Shown: positions 25,827 to 35,291, counted from the first letter of the stretch. The stretch: 64,000 nt of DNA from a virus (IMGVR_UViG_3300023199_000051:114165-178164), one strand, 5' to 3'. Translations and numbers: made by a program. Notes: generated by a model from the letters alone, not told the origin.

Positions 25827-26678
25827 ATGCCCTCTACTGACACCCAGCACCACATCGACGCCGAAGCCTGCGCTTACAAGCGCGCAGGGCCGACCCCTCT
25901 CATGTACGACGTGCAGCAGCAGGTGTTCCGCCTGCCAAAGACCACCTGGGACTACCTGGTCGGCACCGACGAGGTGGATATCTACTGGCTCGACTTCACC
26001 CTGACCGATCACAACAGAACCTTCCGAGCGGACGCCGGCTTTGCAGCGGAACACGTGCAGATGTCGGGAGACTATGTCCTCTTCCCGGCACGGTGCTTCA
26101 AGCAGTACGGAGAGCAAGCGCAGCTCCCCAACGTCCGGGGTCCCGAGCTGCGCGTGTTCTTGGCTACTCCAAAGGGGTGGGGTGAGGATCTGCAGGGCTG
26201 TGCTGTGCGGCGGCTGGGCAGCTACCTTCAGGACACGCATGCGCCAGCTGGCAAGCTCATCCGCGTGGTGACCGGGTATGAGGACTGGCAACACCGCAAC
26301 GGACACATCAGCAAGCCAGGCAAGCATGTGTGGAACCAGTGGCCCATCGACGTAGCAGCAGGCACCGTGAGCGGTCGGGAGCCCTTCGTCGGGAAAGAGG
26401 CGATGCGGGGAGATCCCACCTACCATGTCTTCGTCGTCCCGGTCGAGCCGAATGACCACGGCCGCCTGGACAGCCACGTAGGGATGGCGGCGGCCCAGAT
26501 CGTCACGCACGCACTGAAGCTCGGGAAGCCGGTCTTCGTGTGGCGCGCGCCCGAGAGCCCTGATGATGACCTGCCCGACAGTGAGCTGGACAAGCTCAGC
26601 ACGGTGAAGGAGGTCAGAAGGGACCACGACGAGAACCTGTACACACGGGGCCATGAGCTTGTCTTGGTGGGCACCTGA
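25827..26678 (+). CDS. Hypothetical protein, 283 aa
   Basis: ATG 25827, 51 bases after the HNH gene. The protein has a beta-rich N-terminal part (VFRLPKTTWDYLVGTDEVDIYWLDF) and a C-terminal part with a Rossmann-like look (MAAAQIVTHALKLGKPVFVWRAPE, then TRGHELVLVGT). The latter resembles nucleoside-2-deoxyribosyltransferase or SLOG-like folds only superficially, and no signature confirms it. A long open frame on the opposite strand here is an artefact of GC-rich codons. Function unknown. Confidence 0.68.
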   Translation: MPSTDTQHHIDAEACAYKRAGPTPLMYDVQQQVFRLPKTTWDYLVGTDEVDIYWLDFTLTDHNRTFRADAGFAAEHVQMSGDYVLFPARCFKQYGEQAQLPNVRGPELRVFLATPKGWGEDLQGCAVRRLGSYLQDTHAPAGKLIRVVTGYEDWQHRNGHISKPGKHVWNQWPIDVAAGTVSGREPFVGKEAMRGDPTYHVFVVPVEPNDHGRLDSHVGMAAAQIVTHALKLGKPVFVWRAPESPDDDLPDSELDKLSTVKEVRRDHDENLYTRGHELVLVGT

Positions 26679-26708
26679 TCCCGTAGTGGTACCAGCGGAC
26701 CCGATGTG

Positions 26709-26737
26709 CTACAACGCTTGTAGCCTGTGGTACTACA
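26709..26737 (+). promoter_or_regulatory. Triple half-site operator before a small HTH gene
   Basis: CTACA (26709), TGTAG (26719) and CTACA (26733) follow each other. The first two form the perfect palindrome CTACAACGCTTGTAG; the last two are TGTAG-N9-CTACA, the motif seen at other promoters, best matched on the minus strand. Autoregulation by the HTH protein encoded 60 bases downstream is plausible. Confidence 0.6.
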
Positions 26738-26797
26738 TGGGCAACACCCACCGACTGAACACGCGCACATGGAGACAAGCAGAAGGATGATGACTAC

Positions 26798-26998
26798 ATG
26801 CCTACAGACAACACCGAGGATGCGCGGGAGATCGTCAAGGTCCTCCGCGACCGAGGATGGACTGCCCAGGACTTCGCGCGCGAGACAGGGGCTTCCCTCC
26901 GCACCGCGTATCGGTGGATCCGAGGGGATCGTCAGATCTTCTCGGCCTACCAACGCGCACTACGCGATGTCGCACAGCGGGAAGGACTCGCCGCGTAG
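26798..26998 (+). CDS. Small helix-turn-helix regulator, 66 aa
   Basis: ATG 26798 opens a 66-residue protein that is little more than one HTH: EIVKVLRDRGWTAQDFARETGASLRTAYRWIRGDRQI, where ASLRTAYRWI is the recognition helix. This is the size and shape of Cro-like phage repressors. Upstream is an operator-like cluster of CTACA/TGTAG half-sites. The next gene starts 12 bases after the stop, so it may be the first gene of the SbcC/UvrD operon. Confidence 0.75.
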   Translation: MPTDNTEDAREIVKVLRDRGWTAQDFARETGASLRTAYRWIRGDRQIFSAYQRALRDVAQREGLAA

Positions 26999-27009
26999 GG
27001 AGGTGTCCT

Positions 27010-29052
27010 GTGGCTAAGCGGGAGACCACCTACATCCACCGCGTGGAGACCAATCTCCTCGCCGGTGTCGGACGTCCTGAAGCGCTCGACCTGACCGAGA
27101 TGACACTGCTCCATGGTGAGAATGGAGTTGGTAAGTCGCGTATTCTGTACGCACTGTCGCTGGGCCTCGAAGGCGTCGCAGACGACTTCATGGGCAAGAC
27201 CAAGCCAGTCAAAACCAGCGCGGATCTGGTGCACCTCATCCCGCCAGGAGAGGACCAGCTCGAAGTGGTGCTCCACTTCCGCGGAGGCGACCTCGAAGGC
27301 AAGGAGGCTTCCTTCCGCATCAACGCTGAAGGGGGCAAGGCGCGTCGGCCGGACGGGCCGCACGTCCCATCGCTACTGCGTGGTAGCGAGTGGTTGATGC
27401 CCGTCCGCCGCATCGCAAGCTGGCTGCGCAAGAGCCCGAACAGCGCACGGGCCAAGTTCCTGCCCTACGTGGTCTCGGGAGTCAGCTCCGAGGACATTCG
27501 GCGCAAGCTGCCCGAGATGTACGAGGCCCCCGAGCAGACCGGGGGCAAGGCACCGGAGAGCATCGACGAGCTGGTCACCATGATCGACCTGGCCTCGAAG
27601 CGCATCAAGCGGGAGGGTGACCGTGCCCGCGAGCTGGGGCAGCAAGCCGAGCAGCAGGGCCAGGTACTCGACCCCGAACCCACCGACGCCCAGCTCGAAG
27701 AGGCAGAGGCAGCTGTGTCAGCAGCACAGACTGTGCTGGCGCAGAGCGGCCACGCTGCACTGCAGCAGCAGCTCGCTGCGGCCAAGCAGGAGCTGGCGGG
27801 TGTCGAGAGCCAGATCGACCAGGTAGCTCCGAAGCCGCAAGAGCCGGACCCACAGATGGTGAAGCTGCAGCAGCTCGTCCGAGAGGGCGCCCAGCTGCGG
27901 GAGAAGCTGATGGCGGCTGGTATGGACCTCAACACGGTCACCGGACTGCCCATGAGCACGCCCGAGGCCCAAGCCGGCATTCAGAAGATGCACAACGTGC
28001 AGGCCAACCTCACCGGCCAGCTCACGTCCTACAACACCGCACAGTCCAAGCGCCAACGTGCAGAGGGCATCCTGCGGCAGAAGAAGGACACCGTGGCGAA
28101 CCTGGAGCGCATGCTCCAGGCGCAAGGTGCTTCACCGGGACAGGCAGCTGTGCCACGAAGGCAAGCTGAGCAGAACCTCGAAGCGGCCAACAACCTGCTC
28201 CGGTCTCTCCGGGATCTACGGGCGAAGTACGAGAGCGCTCGCAGTGTGAAAGATGATGCCGCGGAGGCCAGCACGCTCAAGGAGTGGTGGTCGGGGTACA
28301 AGAAGGCCCTCGAAGGGGTGGTCGAGGAGCTGATCGAGGCAGCTGTCGACGACTTCTGTACGGGTGTGCAGCGGTACCTCCCTCCACAGTACACCTTCCA
28401 CCTCTCCCTGCGCGACGACAACGGCCGACAGGTGTTCCGCCTCGGCTTGGAACATGAAGGCCACCTGTACACGCACCTGTCAGGTGCACAGCGTGCGCTG
28501 GCCTACTTCGCGCTCACCGCGGCGGTACTCGACCGGCTTCCCGGCGGGCCGCCTCCCTTCGCGCTGTTCACGCTCCCCGAAGAGCGCGCCCTGTCCCGCC
28601 GGCACCTCAAGTACCTGATGCGGGCATTCGCCAAGGTCAAGACGTCGTTCCCCTACCAGATCATCATCGGGAACATCGTCCGGCAGCGCGGCCAGTCGCT
28701 CCAGCCGTGGTCAGTGATCGACCTCGACGAGATCCGCAAGAAGGCCAAGAAGGCCCTCGAAGCGAAAGGAGAAGAGGAAGAAGGCGAAGCTGGTGATGAC
28801 GCCGAAGACGCCGAAGACGCCGAAGACACCAGCGACGACGCGGGTGGTGACAGCGGAGATGGCGGCGACAGCGTCAAGGGCAACAGTGAGGCAGCTGCGA
28901 TGCCGAAGGCGCCGGCTGGCACAGCTGCAGAGGCGCTGAAGGGCGAAGGTGAAGGGAGCCCTGCTCCTACGAATGGTGCTGGCAGCCCGCCGGTTACCAT
29001 GACCATCGACGAGATCACGAGCGCGATGGAACAGTCCATCAACGACCTCTAG
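27010..29052 (+). CDS. SbcC/Rad50-like SMC ATPase of recombination, 680 aa
   Basis: I start at GTG 27010 (AKRETTYIHRVETN...), behind AGGTGTCC; the frame is open further upstream but overlaps the HTH gene. Walker A is LLHGENGVGKS (residues 33-43). A Gln/Ala/Glu-rich coiled coil fills about residues 200-470. The ABC signature appears as HLSGAQRALAYF (about 493). The following strand FALFTLPEERAL stands where Walker B/D-loop should be but lacks the normal Asp-Glu pair. An acidic, Asp/Ala-repeat C-terminal tail follows (about 590-630). It probably works on DNA ends with the neighbouring nuclease and helicases. No Mre11/SbcD partner is adjacent. Confidence 0.78.
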   Translation: MAKRETTYIHRVETNLLAGVGRPEALDLTEMTLLHGENGVGKSRILYALSLGLEGVADDFMGKTKPVKTSADLVHLIPPGEDQLEVVLHFRGGDLEGKEASFRINAEGGKARRPDGPHVPSLLRGSEWLMPVRRIASWLRKSPNSARAKFLPYVVSGVSSEDIRRKLPEMYEAPEQTGGKAPESIDELVTMIDLASKRIKREGDRARELGQQAEQQGQVLDPEPTDAQLEEAEAAVSAAQTVLAQSGHAALQQQLAAAKQELAGVESQIDQVAPKPQEPDPQMVKLQQLVREGAQLREKLMAAGMDLNTVTGLPMSTPEAQAGIQKMHNVQANLTGQLTSYNTAQSKRQRAEGILRQKKDTVANLERMLQAQGASPGQAAVPRRQAEQNLEAANNLLRSLRDLRAKYESARSVKDDAAEASTLKEWWSGYKKALEGVVEELIEAAVDDFCTGVQRYLPPQYTFHLSLRDDNGRQVFRLGLEHEGHLYTHLSGAQRALAYFALTAAVLDRLPGGPPPFALFTLPEERALSRRHLKYLMRAFAKVKTSFPYQIIIGNIVRQRGQSLQPWSVIDLDEIRKKAKKALEAKGEEEEGEAGDDAEDAEDAEDTSDDAGGDSGDGGDSVKGNSEAAAMPKAPAGTAAEALKGEGEGSPAPTNGAGSPPVTMTIDEITSAMEQSINDL

Positions 29053-29063
29053 ACACTGCCATG

Positions 29064-29108
29064 AAGGGCTCGCTCTAAGGTGATACCTTGGGGCGAGCCT
29101 TCCCTTTG
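29064..29108 (+). terminator. Probable intrinsic terminator
   Basis: GGGCTCGC (29066) pairs with GCGAGCC (29093), and inside it AAGGT pairs with ACCTT around GAT. The long stem is followed by TTCCCTTT. It lies between the SbcC-like and UvrD-like genes. The T-run is imperfect, so a processing or attenuator hairpin is an alternative. Confidence 0.55.
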
Positions 29109-29119
29109 GAGACTGCTAC

Positions 29120-32100
29120 ATGGCTGACTGGAAACAGAAGTACGAGGCTCTGGTCTCGCCGTCAGGTCTCAACGAGTACCAACACGCCAGCGTCGATGAG
29201 CTGGTCCGAGCAGCCAAGACGCCGGCTCCATTGCGGCTCGTGGCTGCAGCTGGTTCGGGGAAGAGCCGCACGATCATCGCTGCAACCAGCAAGGCAGTGA
29301 ACGAGGGCATTCTCCAACCAGAAGACATCATCGTCACCACGTTCACGCGCAAGGCGGCCGACGAGCTGCAGGAGAAGATCAAGGCTCACGTCAACCCGAA
29401 GCTCTGGCATCGACTGTCCAAGCGCATCAACACCTTCCACGGCCTGGCGCTGCGCTGGTTGATGTCGAAGGGGACGAAGAACCAGCAAGTCATCGCGGAG
29501 TACCCCAACGGCTTCAAGCGTGACAAGAACCTGGACGGGAAGGTCCGGACAAGGCGCCGTGAGGTAGGAGAGGAGGGTGAGACCAAGACGGAGACGGTTG
29601 GCCTCCCGATCAATGCGTCGCGCCTGTGGAGCCGGATCATCGGCCAGCCTTGGTTCAACTACAAGAAGGGAGGCGGCAAGACCCCGCGAGAGATCCCCGG
29701 CTTGGAGGGGACCGGCTTCTACGGCCTCGACGTCTCCGGTTCCGACGAGGAGAAAGCAGCGGGTCTCGTGCCGACAGGGGGAGACTACGCACTCGCAATC
29801 GGTCTCATCCGGTCCCGAGCGAAGGCGCGCACCGACGAGCATGCGCAGCAAGCACTCTGGGCCATGCAGCGCTTCGCAGGAGATGTCGTACTGGACAGCA
29901 GGGTCCTCGTTCAGGTGAGCCACGAGGAACAGCGAAAGGCCCGCGACTGGCTCGCCGACAACAAGTACAACATCGAGAGCCCGCTGCCTTTCATCGACCA
30001 GGCATGGAAGTGGTACGACCGCGCCAAGGACAAGCTCAAGGCATGGGACTTCGCGGACGCGCTTCACGTCTACTGGAAGCACGGTACCGAGTCCGCGAAG
30101 CTCATCATCGTCGACGAGGCACAAGACAACTCCTGGATGCAGCTCGACATCGCCCGGCAAATCGCTGAAAGAGGAGGAGGAAAGTTCGCTATCGTCGGCG
30201 ACGTGCGCCAGTCGATTTATTCGTGGAGGGGGGCCATGCCTTCCTACATGGAGAACGCTGACAGGACGCATGGCGCCAAGACGCTGGAGATCCCGACCAA
30301 CTACCGGAGCGGTCGCCAGATCGTCGAGCTGGGCAACACCATCAGCGGAGGCAAGTCCTGGGCGGTGGGCAGCCAGGCCATCCCAGCTCGGCGCAACGAC
30401 TTCCCAGCCCCCGCAGACTGGTACCGGCTCAACGCTGTGCAGGAAGGCGAGTCTCAAGCGGAGATCGCTCAACCGACCGCGCTGAGCTTCGTAGACGCTG
30501 TCGACGACCAGAAGCACAAGCTGCCGCGCGGGTACGTAGGTGTGCTCAACGCCGTCGATGGTGATCCGTCCGACGGAGCTGAGGAGATCGCGGCGGCCGT
30601 CAAGAAGGCGCTCGATGCAGGCGCAGACCCGAAGGACATCGCTGTCCTGGTCCGAACCAACAGCCTCGGCGAGTTCATCGAGTTTGGACTGCTCAAGGCC
30701 GGCATCCCGGCCGTGCGCCTTGGCATGGACTACAACTTCTTCGATCGCGCGTCGGTAGCAGCGGGCCTGGCCTACATGCTGATCTCGTCGCCGACCTACA
30801 ACAGCAATCCGGCACTCGCCGAGCGGAGGGCGCGGAACAAGCCGGCGCACCTCGAACGCATCGTGAACACTCCCAAGCGGTACCTCTCCCCCAAGAGGGT
30901 GACGAAGGCTGTCGCGGCGCACATGAAGCGCAACCCCGGCAGCTCGATCGTCGACGGCATTGATGCCATCATTCGGGGTGGCGGGCGGTACAACGGCAAC
31001 TACGTGGCCTCCAAGTACCGCGGTGTCGAGAACCTACGTGATCTGCGTGCGACCCTCATTGACTTGAGCAGCAAGTCCTGGGAGGAGCTACCACTCGCTG
31101 TCTACGACGTCCTCAACCCAGAGACGGATGAGGAGGATGAAGAGGATGAGAGGGAGGACTCCGAGCGTGCCCTGTCCCGCAACCTGGCAGCCATCGCAGA
31201 AGGCTTCGATGACCTCAACACCTTCCTGCAGTTCGTTGGCCGTGTACAGCAGACACGGGTCTCGTTCCGCGACTCCGACATGGACAATGCAAAGAAGGCT
31301 GCCGAGGCTCAGAAGGCCATGTCCGAGCGTGTGACCATCTCTACGGTGCACCGGAGTAAGGGCCTTCAGTGGCCAACCATCTTCATCCCATGTACCGACG
31401 GCATCTTCCCGCTGGACCGCGCGCTTGACCGTGACCCAGAAGAAGAGCTGCGCCTGTTCTACGTGGCCGTGACCCGTGCACAGGACAACTGCATCCTGAC
31501 GTACTCGGACTACCGACTCGGGCGTAAGCCAGGACAGGTCTCTGTGGATAAGGTAGCAAGCACAGGGCCTGGACGGTACATCTACCGGATCTTCACCCCT
31601 TTCTACAGGGAGCAGCGCGCGCTCGATGAAGCGCTGCTCCGCGCGAAGCAGGCTCCGTGGAAGCTCGTCGATGATGACACCGAAGAGGCGCTGTTCAACC
31701 GTACCTTCACCTGGCGCAACCCAGTCGCCCCAGAGTGGTTCGTGCGCGTCGTTGAGCGTCCAGCTCCCAACGACCCGCAGACCAGTGATGAAGGTGTAGC
31801 GGGAGCGGTATGGACGGTCAGCAGTAAGTTCGGCGGGCAGGGCTGGCAGGTCGTGACCGCTCCAGAAGGTTTCCAGGGGGACGAGACCGTCCTCGATGAC
31901 AGCGAGCGTGCACACTGGCGGATGCCTGCTGAAGCAGTAGAGGTGGCCATCACGTACATGGAGAGCAATGCTGGGAAGTCACACGTCGGCATCGACGATG
32001 CCGCCGAGATTCGCTTTGCGGACTTCGTGTCCTGGGTCGCACAGATGGAGGGGGAGGTTCGTGAAGGCCTGACCTACGCCGACTTCGCGACCTGGCTCAC

Positions 32101-34108
32101 CGAGGATGCCTACAAGCAAGGCATCATCGACGACTTCCGGCGCATCATGGAGACCGCAGACAACCCCATCCGAGCGGCGTTGGGGTGGAGCCGGCTCACT
32201 GATCTGTGGGCGTCCGCGTCAGGGCAGGCCGAGCTGCACCCTTCCAGTACAGGTGAAGGGTACGCCATCACCGAGCGACCCGGCGCGCGCCCCCTCGGTG
32301 TGCTGTGGCGGAGCGGTGGCGAGCTGCAGTACCAGGGAGACATCCACCTACGCGAGCCGCAGAACCTCCACTACAGCGTCGCCGAGGTAGGAGATGGAGA
32401 GGTCACGACCCTGTGGCAGGATGGCAGTGGGGGCTCCTATCCCATGAGTGGTCCTCGCTACGTAGAAGGAAGCGCAGCCCTGCAGGATGCCCTCACAGCA
32501 GCTGCCCAGCGTGCCATCGCACAAGGGGCAGAGGCGGCAGAGGTGGAGACACCGGCCACCGTCGAGGCGCCTGCCGCGCCAGCTCGGGTAGCTGCGTCTC
32601 TCCCCGCCATCGGGTACGAGGTCCAAGCCCCCCCAGGCACCACCGAGCAGCAATGGGCTCAGCTTGTGCATGGCTGGCAGGACACCGAGCTGGGCAAGGA
32701 GTGGAAGCTCGATTCGAGCGGGTGGACTGCAACATGGACGCACCCTCCTACAGGCATGGTCATCCGCGTGGCCCACATCGACTTCATGGGCAACCCCATG
32801 CTGCAGGTGGCGCACAACCAGGCGCACCTGCAGCCCAACCGGGTGCAGTACGGCTCGCCAGACGCTGCTCTCAAGCAGGTGCAGGCCTGGCAGGCCGTCG
32901 TCGAGGAGATGGGAGACGGCGCCCCCGGCGCGGAGGCTACTCCCCCCAAGCTGCCGGCTGCACCGACAGCTTCCGCCAGACCGGAGACCGCGGGTACCAC
33001 AGATGGTCTGATTGACCAGGTGAGGTGCGCCATCCTCGAAGTGCTGGCCGTCAGCACGGTGAAGATGGGCAGAGAGGGGGACACGGCAGGGCCACTCGAA
33101 GGAAACGTGCGAGAGGAGATGTCCAAGCGAGGCGTGTCTCACCTCGATGCCGCAATGGTCCACTTTCCCGAGGTGCTGTCGTCGTTGATCACAGCTGGAA
33201 AGGTGCGCGCGGACTACCAGCCAGACAAGCAGCTGTATGGCCTCACGATGGCTGGTGCCGAGGATGCATGCCTGCTCCGGGCGAAGGCGACAGGGCAGGT
33301 GGACGCCGCTGTCCTGTCCGCGGTGCCCAGCGCCAATGCCCCTGCGCGCCCGATCGTGTGGGTACGGCTCCCAGAAGTACCCACCCATGTACGTCGTACC
33401 CTGCCGGGCAAGCTCATCGTGAGCCGTCCTCTAGCGGGCGATCGGTCTGCACCAGCTACGGTGAGCATCCCACGACCGCATGACAGCACCGACAAGCGCT
33501 CTGCGCTGGTACGCGTGGGTAGCTTCGTGATGACGCAGGATCCCCCGAGTAAGGGAGGCGGCTTCCTGCAGAGCATCTACCGCGTCGAGCAGCCTATCAA
33601 GCCAGGGGGCCCCGGTGAGCTGGCCCTCGTAGCAAGCAAGAACTTCGACCCCTACAAGCCGGACGTCGAAGGTAGGCTGGCGCTGTGGCGCCTCGTGCGC
33701 GAGGAAGTGGATGCCGGGTGGGGTGGGGACGATCTGAGTCGTCTGCTCATCGAACAAGACATCACCGAGCCGGAAGACGTCGAAGCAGCTCGTGCCATCT
33801 TCGAAGCTGGAGGCTCTGGGGTGTACCAGGTAGGCGGTGAGCGTGGTCCCGAGCTGTGGATGCAGGCGAGTGGTGCGGGTGTCTACGCTCCGGGAGCAGA
33901 CCGGTGGAGGGACGGCACAGTGCGGAAGCGGAAGCTGCGCGGCGTGACTCCACCACAAGTGGTGAGCCTCGCCGAGCAGGGCGCCTTAGAAGCCGCGTCG
34001 CTAGAAGGTGTCGAGGAGGACACCTACGTAGTGGCGTTCTCCGAGGAGCCCGAGCCGTCTCCTGCGCCTGGAAGCTCGGAGGGGCTCCCAGTGACCGGCG
34101 TCCCGTAG
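29120..34108 (+). CDS. UvrD/Rep-type SF1A helicase with an 850-residue C-terminal extension, 1662 aa
   Basis: Helicase motifs are complete: VAAAGSGKSRTI (Walker A, about 41-52), VTTFTRKAADEL (Ia), INTFHGLALRWL, LIIVDEAQDNSW (motif II, about 328), VGDVRQSIYSWRG (III), IPTNYRSGRQIVELG (IV), ISTVHRSKGLQWPT (V) and LFYVAVTRAQDN (VI, about 780). UvrD-family enzymes are usually 650-1200 residues. Here everything after about residue 800 is extra: several beta-rich modules with Gly/Ala/Pro linkers, one helical module (VHGWQDTELGKEWKLDS), one winged-helix-like (TDGLIDQVRCAILEVLAV) and an acidic C-terminus. No nuclease motif is seen there. ATG 29120 follows TTTGGAGACTGCTAC. Its last 85 bases overlap an antisense regulator gene. 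Confidence 0.9.
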   Translation: MADWKQKYEALVSPSGLNEYQHASVDELVRAAKTPAPLRLVAAAGSGKSRTIIAATSKAVNEGILQPEDIIVTTFTRKAADELQEKIKAHVNPKLWHRLSKRINTFHGLALRWLMSKGTKNQQVIAEYPNGFKRDKNLDGKVRTRRREVGEEGETKTETVGLPINASRLWSRIIGQPWFNYKKGGGKTPREIPGLEGTGFYGLDVSGSDEEKAAGLVPTGGDYALAIGLIRSRAKARTDEHAQQALWAMQRFAGDVVLDSRVLVQVSHEEQRKARDWLADNKYNIESPLPFIDQAWKWYDRAKDKLKAWDFADALHVYWKHGTESAKLIIVDEAQDNSWMQLDIARQIAERGGGKFAIVGDVRQSIYSWRGAMPSYMENADRTHGAKTLEIPTNYRSGRQIVELGNTISGGKSWAVGSQAIPARRNDFPAPADWYRLNAVQEGESQAEIAQPTALSFVDAVDDQKHKLPRGYVGVLNAVDGDPSDGAEEIAAAVKKALDAGADPKDIAVLVRTNSLGEFIEFGLLKAGIPAVRLGMDYNFFDRASVAAGLAYMLISSPTYNSNPALAERRARNKPAHLERIVNTPKRYLSPKRVTKAVAAHMKRNPGSSIVDGIDAIIRGGGRYNGNYVASKYRGVENLRDLRATLIDLSSKSWEELPLAVYDVLNPETDEEDEEDEREDSERALSRNLAAIAEGFDDLNTFLQFVGRVQQTRVSFRDSDMDNAKKAAEAQKAMSERVTISTVHRSKGLQWPTIFIPCTDGIFPLDRALDRDPEEELRLFYVAVTRAQDNCILTYSDYRLGRKPGQVSVDKVASTGPGRYIYRIFTPFYREQRALDEALLRAKQAPWKLVDDDTEEALFNRTFTWRNPVAPEWFVRVVERPAPNDPQTSDEGVAGAVWTVSSKFGGQGWQVVTAPEGFQGDETVLDDSERAHWRMPAEAVEVAITYMESNAGKSHVGIDDAAEIRFADFVSWVAQMEGEVREGLTYADFATWLTEDAYKQGIIDDFRRIMETADNPIRAALGWSRLTDLWASASGQAELHPSSTGEGYAITERPGARPLGVLWRSGGELQYQGDIHLREPQNLHYSVAEVGDGEVTTLWQDGSGGSYPMSGPRYVEGSAALQDALTAAAQRAIAQGAEAAEVETPATVEAPAAPARVAASLPAIGYEVQAPPGTTEQQWAQLVHGWQDTELGKEWKLDSSGWTATWTHPPTGMVIRVAHIDFMGNPMLQVAHNQAHLQPNRVQYGSPDAALKQVQAWQAVVEEMGDGAPGAEATPPKLPAAPTASARPETAGTTDGLIDQVRCAILEVLAVSTVKMGREGDTAGPLEGNVREEMSKRGVSHLDAAMVHFPEVLSSLITAGKVRADYQPDKQLYGLTMAGAEDACLLRAKATGQVDAAVLSAVPSANAPARPIVWVRLPEVPTHVRRTLPGKLIVSRPLAGDRSAPATVSIPRPHDSTDKRSALVRVGSFVMTQDPPSKGGGFLQSIYRVEQPIKPGGPGELALVASKNFDPYKPDVEGRLALWRLVREEVDAGWGGDDLSRLLIEQDITEPEDVEAARAIFEAGGSGVYQVGGERGPELWMQASGAGVYAPGADRWRDGTVRKRKLRGVTPPQVVSLAEQGALEAASLEGVEEDTYVVAFSEEPEPSPAPGSSEGLPVTGVP

Positions 34109-34308
34109 CGTGGACGGAGGTCTACGTAGCGCAGATCGCCTGGGGACACGCCAGCCAGCTCGGCGATGGCTACCAGGTGTTCTTCGCGGGGTGCCGTAGC
34201 TCCTGTGCGCCAGCGGCACACCGAAGAGCGGGACACACCAAGCCTGTCTGCTAGCTCGGCATCGTTCCCGATCGTCGGTAGCACGACTGCGAGGTTGTCT
34301 CTGAGCAC
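34024..34308 (-). CDS. Minus-strand HTH regulator, 94 aa
   Basis: This is the only convincing minus-strand gene. The product (LRDNLAVVLPTIGNDAELADRLGVSRSSVCRWRTGATAPREEHLV...) has a clear XRE-type HTH at residues 14-55, with VSRSSVCRWRTG as recognition helix, then a short alpha segment and a Gly/Ser/Pro tail. It is transcribed away from the next plus-strand operon, and its 3' end overlaps the helicase gene tail-to-tail by 85 bases. The arrangement (repressor divergent from an operon) is that of a phage switch. Confidence 0.75.
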   Translation of the reverse strand: MLRDNLAVVLPTIGNDAELADRLGVSRSSVCRWRTGATAPREEHLVAIAELAGVSPGDLRYVDLRPRYGTPVTGSPSELPGAGDGSGSSENATT

Positions 34309-34347
34309 GTAGGCGCCTCTCTTCTACACCAGACTCTAGCGTTGCTG

Positions 34348-34385
34348 TGCACGCCGTGCAATATTCGCTATAGGCGTTATGGACG
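34348..34385. promoter_or_regulatory. Divergent promoter/operator region with a 13-bp palindrome
   Basis: TGCACGCCGTGCA at 34348-34360 is a perfect palindrome, followed by an AT-rich stretch ATATTCGCTATAGGCGTTAT that could provide -10 elements in both directions. It separates the minus-strand HTH gene (start 34308) from the plus-strand gene at 34407/34440 and is a natural site for repressor control. Confidence 0.55.
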
Positions 34386-34439
34386 CGAAGAGCCCTCCGC
34401 AGTAGGATGGGCCTCCTCCACGAACAGGCGGTGAAGAGC

Positions 34440-35291
34440 ATGGCGGGAACCCCCCAGGAAGCATCCGAGAACGGACCGGAGCCGACCGAGACCCCGGTCA
34501 ACGGAGGTGGAAAGCCGGTCGTTGACAACGGCGCTGAAGTGAAGGAAGCCGCCGACACCGAGAGAGAGGAAGAGGAAGGCATCGAGGGAACCGAAGGAGC
34601 AGCCGAGAGCAGCGAGGGTGTCCAGATCGAGCTGGTCTCCCCATCCGAAGAGGGCAACGACGAAGAGGGCGACGACGAAGAGGGCGGCCCTGACGACCCT
34701 GACGGCGCAGACATCGAACGTCTGGCGCATGAAGGCGTGCCCAGCAATATGCCGCGGTGGGTACGGGCCACCGTGAATCAGTTGCTCAGGGAGCGCAAGG
34801 CTGCCCACGACCACTACGGCCCTGCACTGCAGGAGATTGGAGCAGCTCGCGCAGTGCTCACCGAGACCATCGTCGAACACGTCGATCTCGACGACAACGA
34901 GCGTGCAGAGGTGGAAGCGGGCCGTGCCGACCTGGTCCACTACGCGCAGCTGGTCAACCAGCTCGTCGAAGACATCAGCGAAGAGTGCGAAGACCGCCTC
35001 GACGCGGCACTCGGCTTCGCGCGCGTGTCCTGTGTACTCAGAGGCGAGCCTCTTCCGCCATCTCTCGGTAAGCCAGGCCCCGTGACGCTCCGGCTGCAGC
35101 AGGTGCTCAAGGAGCATGCGCAGAGGGCGCTGTCCAGCATGCCAGGTGCGGACTCCCGAGCTGCAGGCCAGCGGGACTGTCCCCTCTGCACCTCGGAGGA
35201 GGCTGCCGAGCGCGGCGTCGAGCCGGGCATCATCTTTGGCATGCCCTGCCCGGTGTGCAAGGGCAACACCGTGATCGAGGTGTCGCCATGA
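34440..35291 (+). CDS. Acidic protein with C-terminal zinc knuckles, about 283 aa
   Basis: Two in-frame ATGs are possible, 34407 and 34440; the second has GAAGAG ahead and gives AGTPQEASENGPEPT. Residues 1-100 are very acidic and disordered (EEEEGIEG, GNDEEGDDEEGG). The centre is helical (ATVNQLLRERKAAHDHYGPAL...). The end carries CPLCTSEEAAERGVEPGIIF and CPVCKGNTVIE, two CxxC knuckles forming a DnaJ/rubredoxin-like zinc site. Function unknown. It is the first gene of the operon facing the minus-strand regulator. Confidence 0.7.
   Translation: MAGTPQEASENGPEPTETPVNGGGKPVVDNGAEVKEAADTEREEEEGIEGTEGAAESSEGVQIELVSPSEEGNDEEGDDEEGGPDDPDGADIERLAHEGVPSNMPRWVRATVNQLLRERKAAHDHYGPALQEIGAARAVLTETIVEHVDLDDNERAEVEAGRADLVHYAQLVNQLVEDISEECEDRLDAALGFARVSCVLRGEPLPPSLGKPGPVTLRLQQVLKEHAQRALSSMPGADSRAAGQRDCPLCTSEEAAERGVEPGIIFGMPCPVCKGNTVIEVSP

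Noticed and set aside
25263-26654. 463-aa minus-strand ORF
   Set aside because: Covers two coupled plus-strand genes, one a clear HNH endonuclease; composition is that of antisense text.
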